From contig NZ_JAAIUV010000019.1 in NCBI RefSeq assembly GCF_010975035.1, positions 1 to 64,000 on the forward strand: a DNA stretch of 64,000 bases, read 5' to 3'. The position numbers were made by a program, and so were the translations under genes. The notes below the pieces were generated by a model, which was not told the DNA's origin, did no database searches, and was given only the letters and a program-made list of their open reading frames with translations. Source of the DNA: Neobacillus thermocopriae. Lineage in GTDB: Bacteria > Bacillota > Bacilli > Bacillales > Cytobacillaceae. Shown here in pieces: positions 57,561 to 64,000 of the stretch (position 1 is its first letter; each line of letters starts with the position of its first letter).

Positions 57561-58400
57561 GTGAAAAAGCTATTTGCCGTTTTAGGGAACCCAATTGGAC
57601 ATTCCATGTCCCCATTAATGCATAATGATTTATTTTCATATTATGAAATTGATGCACATTATCTTCCGTTTCAGGTTCGCGCTGAAGATCTGGAAGATGC
57701 AGTTAAAGGCTTAAGAGCCATCGGGGTAGGGGGATTTAATGTGACGGTGCCACATAAAAGTTCCATTATTCCCTTCCTTGATGAAGTAGATCCTTTAGCT
57801 AAAAGTATAGGAGCCGTTAATACGGTAGTCAATCAAGGAGGAAAACTGATTGGCTATAATACAGACGGACCAGGTTTTCTCAAAGGATTAACAGCTTGCT
57901 ATCCATCAATAACAGGAAAAAAGGTTCTTGTGATTGGAGCTGGTGGAGCGGCTAGAGCCATTTATTTTACTTTAGCTAAAGAAAAGCCTGTCACTCTTGA
58001 TATTGCTAATCGAACGCCGAATAATGCGTTAAGTCTAATAAAAGATTGTCCATATTCGGTAGTCTCCAACGCTTATTCGCTGGAAGAAGCGGGAAAACAA
58101 TTGGTTGAATATGATCTAATTGTTCAAACAACATCCATTGGAATGTCGCCAAATACATCTGAACTGCCGATTTCTGTGAATGAGATAAAAAAGGAGTCTA
58201 TGGTTTGTGATATTATATACAATCCTTTGGAAACTAAGTTTTTACAAATGGCGAAACAACATGGTGCACAAATTCAAAATGGAATTGAAATGTTCGTTTA
58301 TCAAGGAGCGCTTGCGTTTGAAATATGGACAGATATTTTTCCTGATGTAAAACGAATGAGAGAAAACGTATTAAGACAACTTGGAGGTCATACATGTTAA
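57561..58400 (+). CDS. aroE: Shikimate dehydrogenase
   Basis: 279 residues. Substrate-binding GHSMSPLMHN, catalytic NVTVPHK (Lys about residue 68), NTDGPGF, and NADP-binding VIGAGGAARAI (about 127). It reduces 3-dehydroshikimate in aromatic amino acid synthesis. GTG at 57561 after GGTGGGGAG. It overlaps yhbY by 7 bases. Confidence 0.96.
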   Translation: MKKLFAVLGNPIGHSMSPLMHNDLFSYYEIDAHYLPFQVRAEDLEDAVKGLRAIGVGGFNVTVPHKSSIIPFLDEVDPLAKSIGAVNTVVNQGGKLIGYNTDGPGFLKGLTACYPSITGKKVLVIGAGGAARAIYFTLAKEKPVTLDIANRTPNNALSLIKDCPYSVVSNAYSLEEAGKQLVEYDLIVQTTSIGMSPNTSELPISVNEIKKESMVCDIIYNPLETKFLQMAKQHGAQIQNGIEMFVYQGALAFEIWTDIFPDVKRMRENVLRQLGGHTC

Positions 58401-58684
58401 CAGGTAAACAAAAAAGGTTTTTACGTTCTAAAGCTCATCATTTAGATCCGATTTTTCAAGTGGGTAAAGGCGGAGTAAATGAAAACATGATAAACCAAAT
58501 TAAAGATGCCCTTGAGGCGAGAGAGCTTTTAAAAGTGAGTGTCTTGCAAAACTGTGATGAGGATAAAAATGTAGTGGCACAGCAGCTTGCGGAAGGTACA
58601 GAAGCAGAAATTGTGCAAATAATTGGTAATACGATTGTACTTTATAAGGAATCAGTGGAAAATAAACAAATTATTTTGCCGTAA
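58394..58684 (+). CDS. yhbY: Ribosome assembly RNA-binding protein YhbY/YqeI
   Basis: 96 residues, CRM domain: [20 protein letters not shown] then VGKGG (GxxG loop) and LVLYKE-like end (TIVLYKES). It binds pre-50S particles in E. coli. The ATG overlaps the aroE stop. Confidence 0.94.
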   Translation: MLTGKQKRFLRSKAHHLDPIFQVGKGGVNENMINQIKDALEARELLKVSVLQNCDEDKNVVAQQLAEGTEAEIVQIIGNTIVLYKESVENKQIILP

Positions 58685-58703
58685 AAACTGGGAGGTTACG
58701 GGT

Positions 58704-59273
58704 ATGAAGAGGATTGGAATATTAGGTGGAACATTTGACCCACCGCATAACGGACATTTACTCATTGCAAATGAAGTTCAATCCTCATTAAATCTTGATG
58801 AGGTTTGGTTCATGCCTAATCAAGAGCCACCTCATAAAATGAAATCGGGTTCTGCTAGTAATGAAAATCGGCTTGAAATGCTAGAACGGGCCATTAAAGA
58901 TAACAAAGCTTTTCATATTCAGCCTTTGGAACTTGAAAGAGAAGGTCCTTCCTACACGTTTGATACAATGAAAATTCTGCATGAAAAATATGAAGGATAC
59001 CAATTTTTCTTCATTATTGGTGCGGATATGATTGAATATCTGCCAAAATGGCATAAAATTGATGAATTAATTAAACTAGTTCAATTTGTTGGTGTGAAGC
59101 GCCCGTCCTATAATCATCAAACTGATTATCCGATTCTCTATGTAGACGTACCCTTATTTGATGTTTCATCAAGTATGATTAGAGAAAGATTGAACACTGG
59201 TAAAACGGTAAAGTATTTATTACCTGAACTGGTCATTGATTATATTGAGGAGAATCATTTATATGGAACGTGA
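58704..59273 (+). CDS. nadD: Nicotinate-nucleotide adenylyltransferase
   Basis: 189 residues. [17 protein letters not shown] (residues 8-24) with the HNGH nucleotidyltransferase motif, and SSSMIRERL with the ISSTxIR-type motif near the C-terminus. It makes deamido-NAD. ATG at 58704 follows GGGAGG. It overlaps yqeK by 11 bases. Confidence 0.96.
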   Translation: MKRIGILGGTFDPPHNGHLLIANEVQSSLNLDEVWFMPNQEPPHKMKSGSASNENRLEMLERAIKDNKAFHIQPLELEREGPSYTFDTMKILHEKYEGYQFFFIIGADMIEYLPKWHKIDELIKLVQFVGVKRPSYNHQTDYPILYVDVPLFDVSSSMIRERLNTGKTVKYLLPELVIDYIEENHLYGT

Positions 59274-59829
59274 AGAAGCACTAAAAATTGTAAAAGTACA
59301 ACTAACCGAGCATCGATATCAGCATACATTGGGTGTTATGGAAACGGCTATTTCGTTAGCAAGGTTGTATGGAGCAGATGAAAAAAAGGCTGAATTAGCA
59401 GCCATTTTTCATGATTATGCAAAATTCCGTCCGAAAGAGGAAATGCGTGAAATTATTAAATCACAATCATTTCCCCAAGATTTACTGGAATACAATGCAG
59501 AACTATGGCATGCGCCTGTTGGGGCATATCTAGTGGAAAAAGAAGCTGGAATTACTGACAATGAAGTACTGGATGCAATCCGTTATCATACTTCAGGGAG
59601 ACCTGGGATGACTCTGCTTGAAAAAATTATTTATTTGGCAGACTATATAGAACCGGGAAGACAATTTCCAGGAGTAGATGAAGTCAGAGAACTTGCAAAG
59701 GAAAGTTTGGATAAAGCTTTGATAAAATCTGTTCAAAATACGATTAACTTTTTAATGAAAAAAAATCAACCCGTTTATCCTGAAACCTTTCATATGTATA
59801 ATGATTTAATAAAAAAACAGGAGGCTTGA
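59263..59829 (+). CDS. yqeK: HD-domain diadenosine tetraphosphatase YqeK
   Basis: 188 residues. HD-domain residues in [19 protein letters not shown] and YHTSGRPGM. Family members split Ap4A symmetrically to ADP. ATG at 59263 with GAGGAGA. Between nadD and rsfS as in most Firmicutes. Confidence 0.94.
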   Translation: MEREEALKIVKVQLTEHRYQHTLGVMETAISLARLYGADEKKAELAAIFHDYAKFRPKEEMREIIKSQSFPQDLLEYNAELWHAPVGAYLVEKEAGITDNEVLDAIRYHTSGRPGMTLLEKIIYLADYIEPGRQFPGVDEVRELAKESLDKALIKSVQNTINFLMKKNQPVYPETFHMYNDLIKKQEA

Positions 59830-59832
59830 TTG

Positions 59833-60180
59833 ATGGAATTACTCAAAATTGCGGTAAAAGCTGCTGATGACAAACGGGCAGAAGATATTATTGCCCTAAA
59901 CATGAAGGGGATTTCTTTGATTGCTGATTATTTTATCATTTGCCATGGTAATTCTGATAAACAAGTACAGGCTATTGCTAGGGAAATACGGGAGAAAGCC
60001 CTTGAACATGGCTATGATGTAAAAAGAATGGAAGGCTTTGATGAAGCAAGGTGGGTTTTAATTGATTTGGGGGATGTTGTTGCCCATGTATTCCATCGAG
60101 ATGAGCGAAGCTATTATAATCTGGAACGGCTATGGGGAGATGCTCCAAAAGTAGATGTGATGAGTGAGTTGAATTCATGA
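59833..60180 (+). CDS. rsfS: Ribosomal silencing factor RsfS
   Basis: 115 residues: LNMKGISLIADYFIICHGNS and GYDVKRMEGFDEARWVLIDLGDVVAHVF-type blocks (the second seen at about residues 62-90). It binds L14 and stops subunit joining. ATG at 59833 is chosen over the adjacent TTG at 59830. It overlaps yqeM by 4 bases. Confidence 0.94.
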   Translation: MELLKIAVKAADDKRAEDIIALNMKGISLIADYFIICHGNSDKQVQAIAREIREKALEHGYDVKRMEGFDEARWVLIDLGDVVAHVFHRDERSYYNLERLWGDAPKVDVMSELNS

Positions 60181-60932
60181 ACTCATATAAACATTTTGCC
60201 TATCTATATGATGAACTCATGAAAGACGCCCCATATGATGAATGGGTTCAATTTGTCCAGAGGAAGTTAAAGAAATATCAACTAAACAGGCAGTCGCTAA
60301 GCTTGCTTGACCTAGCTTGCGGAACAGGAGAGTTATCGGTTCGTTTTGCCAAAGAAGGCTTTCAAGTAACCGGCGTTGATTTATCAGCAGACATGCTTGC
60401 GGTAGCCCAAGCAAAAGGTGAAAAGAATGGTTTATCAATCCCGTTTTTTCAGCAAAATATGGCGGAATTAGAGGGATTGGGACTATTTGATCTAATAGGG
60501 ATTTTTTGTGACTCTTTAAATTATTTGGAGTCTGAGCAAGAAGTCCAAGATACCTTTGCTAAAGTATTCCAGCACCTAAAGCCGGGTGGACTGTTTATTT
60601 TTGATGTTCATTCCATTTATAAAATTACCCAAGTATTTATGAATGAAACATTTGCATTGAATGAAGAGAAAATCTCATATATTTGGAATAGTTTTCCTGG
60701 TGAGTATTCAAATTGTGTCGAACATGAGCTTACCTTTTTTGTTTGGGATGAAGGAACAGGAAAGTATGATCGCTATGATGAATTTCACGTTCAGCGCACT
60801 TTCACAGTCCAGCAATATTCTGGCTGGTTATCCGAAGCTGGCTTTCAAGTGCAAGAAGTAAATGCAGATTTTGAAGATAGTCCCCCTCAGCAGTATTCTG
60901 AACGAATCTTTTTTATCGCAAGAAAAGAATAG
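60177..60932 (+). CDS. yqeM: Class I SAM-dependent methyltransferase YqeM
   Basis: 251 residues. Motif I LLDLACGTGELSVRFA (about residues 43-58) and KPGGLFIFDVHS. The substrate is unknown. Last gene of the yqeG operon; ATGA overlap with rsfS. Confidence 0.92.
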   Translation: MNSYKHFAYLYDELMKDAPYDEWVQFVQRKLKKYQLNRQSLSLLDLACGTGELSVRFAKEGFQVTGVDLSADMLAVAQAKGEKNGLSIPFFQQNMAELEGLGLFDLIGIFCDSLNYLESEQEVQDTFAKVFQHLKPGGLFIFDVHSIYKITQVFMNETFALNEEKISYIWNSFPGEYSNCVEHELTFFVWDEGTGKYDRYDEFHVQRTFTVQQYSGWLSEAGFQVQEVNADFEDSPPQQYSERIFFIARKE

Positions 60933-60969
60933 AAGCCATCTTTTTAAAAAAGATGGCTTCTTTAATTTT
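60933..60969. terminator. Terminator between yqeM and comER
   Basis: GAAGCCATCTTTTT pairs with AAAAAGATGGCTTC, then CTTTAATTTTTT; it starts right at the yqeM stop codon. Confidence 0.88.
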
Positions 60970-61005
60970 TTTAAGATTTGAAGGAATTTGTAATCATTCG
61001 TCGAA

Positions 61006-61830
61006 TTATGGTTGTGAGAATTGCAATTCCACTTTTTCCAAATCCTCTTGGAATTTGTGATGTGTCGCCTGAAACACATGTTCAAACATGTCTCCTAATT
61101 CTTTTTCCATTACCTTAATCCCTTCACCAGTGATTCCACCTTTTACACTCACTTTTTCTTGTAGTGAAGGCAAGGTGTAATGTCCTTGTTTCAATAATTC
61201 ACCCATTCCAACAAGCATATGACTCGCTAGATTGGTTGCTGTTCTTTCATCAATTTCAGTCTCTTTTACAGCCGCCTTAATAAAAGACTGAATCAAATAA
61301 CTGAAAAAAGCTGGTCCGCAGCTAACTATATCAGAAGCAACTCTTGTTAGTTTATCGTCAATGTATATTGGAACAGAAACCTTTGACATGATTTTTTCCA
61401 TTTCTACTTTCCAATAATCACTGCAATTTTCCCCCAGTGTAAATAATGACACCCCTGCTAGTGCCCGATTTGTAATACTTGGAATAATTCTCATAACTGA
61501 ACAAGGTACTTTTCGTTCGATTTGGCTTGTGCTGATTGGGCTAGTAATAGAAATTAGACATTTTTCTTTTGTTAAAAGCGGATTAATCCTATCAATCACT
61601 TTAAAAACATCTAAAGGTTTCACACAAATAAAAATGACATCTGATACGGCTGCTACTTCAATATCATTAGCTCCAATTTTTATATCTTTATATTTATCTT
61701 TAAGCAGCAAGGCTTTTGCAATCGTTCTGTTAGTAATCATTATAGAGGAAGGGGAAATGGCTTTTCCTTCAATGAAAGCTTCAATAAGGATTCTCCCCAT
61801 ATTTCCCGTACCAATAATACCAACATTCAT
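61006..61830 (-). CDS. comER: ComER, pyrroline-5-carboxylate reductase-like protein
   Basis: 274 residues. Rossmann start NVGIIGTGNMGRILIEAF and CGPAFFSYLIQSF near residue 170, as in ProC. In B. subtilis it is transcribed away from comEA and is not needed for competence; in Bacillus cereus a role in sporulation entry has been described. AGGAGGG precedes the ATG at 61830. Confidence 0.92.
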   Translation of the reverse strand: MNVGIIGTGNMGRILIEAFIEGKAISPSSIMITNRTIAKALLLKDKYKDIKIGANDIEVAAVSDVIFICVKPLDVFKVIDRINPLLTKEKCLISITSPISTSQIERKVPCSVMRIIPSITNRALAGVSLFTLGENCSDYWKVEMEKIMSKVSVPIYIDDKLTRVASDIVSCGPAFFSYLIQSFIKAAVKETEIDERTATNLASHMLVGMGELLKQGHYTLPSLQEKVSVKGGITGEGIKVMEKELGDMFEHVFQATHHKFQEDLEKVELQFSQP

Positions 61831-61867
61831 TGATTACAACCCTCCTTCACTTCCGAGTTTCTCTTAT

Positions 61868-61885
61868 AACCTTATGAACAAGGTT
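61868..61885. promoter_or_regulatory. Dyad in the comER-comEA intergenic region
   Basis: AACCTT-N6-AAGGTT is a perfect 6-bp dyad 35 bases before the comEA start; a further ACCTT lies at 61896-61900. It does not fit the ComK box AAAA-N5-TTTT. It may be an operator or an mRNA hairpin. Confidence 0.45.
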
Positions 61886-61919
61886 TGTAAAATATACCTT
61901 AAGAAAGGATGAATACAAA

Positions 61920-62567
61920 TTGAAAGACTGGTTGATGGGAAAGAAATATTATGTAGTCGCATTGGTATTTATTGTATTGTTTGGCGTATATTATTTCTCC
62001 AACAATTCCTTAGAGGCACCATTACTTGATCCATCACAATTACCAGAGAAGAAATTTCAAAATGAAGAGATTGAAGAATCAACAAAAGAAGTTGCAAAGG
62101 AAACAGCCCATACTGAAGTCTTGATGGTCGATGTCAAAGGGCAAGTAAAACTTCCAGGTGTTTATCAAGCAAATGAAGGGGAGCGGGTAGTTGATATTAT
62201 TAGCAGGGCTGGTGGTTTAACGGAACTTGCGGATGAAACTAAAGTAAATTTAGCGGAACATGTACAAGATGCGATGGTAATCTACATTCCTGCGAAGGGG
62301 GAAGAAGGCTTCATGACACCTGGTTCAAATGCTGGAACAGTACATGCTTCAGGTGGAACAGGTAGTAATGAAAGGAAGATTAATATTAATACTGCAGATG
62401 AAAGTGAACTACAAAAAATCCCAGGGATAGGGCCGTCAAAGGCAGCAGCTATTATGGAATATCGGGAAACAAACGGTCCATTTCAGTCAGCAGAAGATTT
62501 AAAAAATATAAGTGGAATCGGTGAAAAAACTTTCGAAAAATTGAAAGATGCTGTTACCGTACGTTAA
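61920..62567 (+). CDS. comEA: DNA receptor ComEA
   Basis: 215 residues. One membrane anchor (about residues 10-27), a spacer, an SLBB domain (VDVKGQVKLPGVYQANEGER, about 76-95) and a C-terminal double helix-hairpin-helix (ININTADESELQKIPGIG and NISGIGEKTFEKLKDAV). It binds incoming DNA at the cell surface. TTG at 61920 with AAAGGATG. Confidence 0.95.
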   Translation: MKDWLMGKKYYVVALVFIVLFGVYYFSNNSLEAPLLDPSQLPEKKFQNEEIEESTKEVAKETAHTEVLMVDVKGQVKLPGVYQANEGERVVDIISRAGGLTELADETKVNLAEHVQDAMVIYIPAKGEEGFMTPGSNAGTVHASGGTGSNERKININTADESELQKIPGIGPSKAAAIMEYRETNGPFQSAEDLKNISGIGEKTFEKLKDAVTVR

Positions 62568-62639
62568 TTCTTACATTGACCAGATCGTAGAGGCTATATA
62601 AACTATAAATTAAGTATTTTAATAGGGAGTGAGAGTAAA

Positions 62640-63101
62640 GTGAAACGGATTTCATGGGATCAATATTTTATGGCACAAAGTCATTTGCTCGCCCTACGAA
62701 GCACTTGTACTAGGTTGGCCGTTGGGGCGACCATTGTTAGGGATAAACGGATAATTGCTGGGGGATATAACGGCTCCATTGCTGGAGGAGATCATTGTAT
62801 TGATAAAGGCTGTTATGTCATTGATAATCATTGTGTTCGTACCATACATGCTGAAATGAACGCAATATTGCAATGTGCAAAATTTGGGGTTCCAACGGCC
62901 GGTGCGGAAATATATGTTACTCATTTCCCTTGTCTGCAATGTTGTAAAGCTATAATCCAAGCAGGGATTAAAACCGTGTATTATGCTGAGGATTATAAAA
63001 ATCATCCGTATGCTATCGAGTTATTTGAGCAAGCAGGAGTCAATGTTGAGAAAGTAGAGTTAACAGACCCGGTTATTGATTTTAGAAAGATGAATGCATA
63101 A
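62640..63101 (+). CDS. comEB: ComEB, dCMP deaminase family
   Basis: 153 residues. Zinc and catalytic residues in HAEMNAIL (His/Glu) and PCLQCCKAI (PCxxC). It deaminates dCMP to dUMP; in competence it has been linked to polar placement of ComGA. GTG at 62640 with GGGAGTGAG. Confidence 0.95.
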   Translation: MKRISWDQYFMAQSHLLALRSTCTRLAVGATIVRDKRIIAGGYNGSIAGGDHCIDKGCYVIDNHCVRTIHAEMNAILQCAKFGVPTAGAEIYVTHFPCLQCCKAIIQAGIKTVYYAEDYKNHPYAIELFEQAGVNVEKVELTDPVIDFRKMNA

Positions 63102-63181
63102 TTCTTGAATTTAGGCGCCGAAATGTTTTTGGCGTCCCTTTTTAAAAAATTACGAAAAATCACTAAATGGAGAAGAAAATC

Positions 63182-64000
63182 ATGTCTGGAAGATACCTCT
63201 ATTTTGCTATTTCTGCACTTTTGGGTTTGTTATGTGTACTAATTTCATTTTTACCTTTTTTGTTCCTATTCTTCTTTTATCTCTTTCTTTTACTTAAATA
63301 TAAAAGATTCACTCATAAACATTTCATGATCATTATTGTTTTTGCACTAATATTTATGATGATTGGTCACCATAAAGCTGCTGAAAATAAATCAAAAATC
63401 CCCGAATCAACCTCATCCTTTCTTCTTCAATATATGGAAGACCCAAAAATAGATGGTGACTTATTACAAATTCATACAAAAGAAAAAAGATATAATGAAA
63501 ACCTCATCCTCCGCTACTCCATTAAATCAGAGGAAGAAAAAGAGTTTTTTCTAAACCAAACATTTTATGGTGTTATTTGTCAAGTGTCAGCAACCATGAT
63601 TAAACCTAAAATTTCTAAAAACCCAAATGGATTTAATTATAGAAGATATTTGGAATCAAAAGAGATATTTTGGATCGTAGAGGCTGATGAAAATCCACTT
63701 CAGAACTGTAAGGCAGAAAGCAAATCTCTCTTGACAACCATTAAGCAGCTTCGATTTTCCGGTATTCGCTATTTGGAAAAAAATTTTCCGATTGAAATTG
63801 CTTCACTATCCGCTGCATTAATTTTTGGTGATCGTGAACTATTTTATCCGGATGTCCTTGAGGATTACCAAAAAACGGGGATTGTTCATTTACTTGCCAT
63901 TTCTGGACTGCATGTATCCTTGTTAATAGGAATGGTTTATTACCTAGGGATTCGAGCAGGTTTAACTAGGCAGTTTATGCTCAATTGTCTTCTTCTCATT
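63182..64000 (+). CDS. comEC: DNA uptake channel ComEC, N-terminal part (cut by window end)
   Basis: 273 residues are visible with no stop. Several N-terminal membrane segments (residues 6-60), a DUF4131-type OB-like domain (about 85-190) and the start of the competence membrane domain with TGIVHLLAISGLHVSLLIG (about 235-253). It carries one DNA strand into the cytoplasm. ATG at 63182 after GGAGAAG. The C-terminal channel and beta-lactamase-like domain lie outside. Confidence 0.95.
   Translation, partial: MSGRYLYFAISALLGLLCVLISFLPFLFLFFFYLFLLLKYKRFTHKHFMIIIVFALIFMMIGHHKAAENKSKIPESTSSFLLQYMEDPKIDGDLLQIHTKEKRYNENLILRYSIKSEEEKEFFLNQTFYGVICQVSATMIKPKISKNPNGFNYRRYLESKEIFWIVEADENPLQNCKAESKSLLTTIKQLRFSGIRYLEKNFPIEIASLSAALIFGDRELFYPDVLEDYQKTGIVHLLAISGLHVSLLIGMVYYLGIRAGLTRQFMLNCLLLI

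Noticed and set aside
63110-63140. Hairpin between comEB and comEC as an attenuator
   Set aside because: GGCGCC/GGCGTC pairing is short and bulged; the following T-run is weak and comEC must be expressed with comEB.

Overview
The window is chromosomal DNA from an endospore-forming, competence-capable member of the Bacillaceae (low-GC Firmicutes). The gene content and order follow the Bacillus subtilis yrv-yrr-yqe region closely: spoVB, comN, secDF, recJ, apt, rel, dtd, hisS-aspS, 6S RNA, tcdA, rarA, cymR, mnmA, recD2, alaS, mltG, trmR-trhP1-trhP2, udk, greA, mtnN-mccA-mccB, sigK, sda, yqeG to yqeM and comER/comEABC. Strong AGGAGG-type ribosome binding sites, frequent TTG and GTG starts, T-box leaders and sporulation genes all fit. 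Several B. subtilis gene names are carried over by family recognition from memory, not by a database search.

Layout. 1-558: 5' end of an IS1182-type insertion sequence, cut by the window edge. 593-13226: envelope and stress block (spoVB flippase, comN, secDF, recJ, apt, rel, dtd, a five-SH3 amidase, yrzK). 13233-16967: T-box controlled hisS-aspS followed by 6S RNA. 17202-24880: tcdA, then a complete ribose operon rbsRKDACB with a perfect cre-like operator, then two small genes. 25034-33406: rarA (minus), cymR, cysteine desulfurase, mnmA, TPR protein, recD2 and three small yrr/yrz genes. 33540-40053: AI-2E-type permease, T-box controlled alaS, ireB, ruvX, yrzB, mltG. 40278-46992: tRNA mo5U34 genes trmR/trhP1/trhP2, udk, greA, class B PBP, yrrS. 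47234-50063: mtnN-mccA-mccB, the reverse transsulfuration route from SAH to cysteine. 50238-51173: several very short ORFs including a YrzI-family peptide. 51343-52860: Asp-box lipoprotein and two tandem 244-bp-period repeats. 52862-55436: uninterrupted sigK, divergent pssA/psd, and the checkpoint gene sda. 55437-60932: DnaA-box cluster and the yqeG-yqeH-aroE-yhbY-nadD-yqeK-rsfS-yqeM operon. 61006-64000: comER and comEA-comEB-comEC (comEC truncated by the window end).

Functional links. Sulfur handling is concentrated here: cymR, cysteine desulfurase plus mnmA (tRNA 2-thiouridine), and mtnN/mccAB. Wobble-uridine modification is represented twice (mnmA; trhP1/trhP2/trmR) and A37 by tcdA. Replication status, sporulation and competence meet at sda (DnaA boxes upstream), sigK, comN and comEABC. 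No prophage, CRISPR array, rRNA or tRNA gene was seen.

The least explained material is the cluster of tiny ORFs at 50306-51068, a 24-codon minus-strand ORF at 5023-5097 downstream of secDF, the tandem repeat pair beside sigK, the sda-yqeG control region, and the overlap of the greA terminator with the translation start of the next gene.
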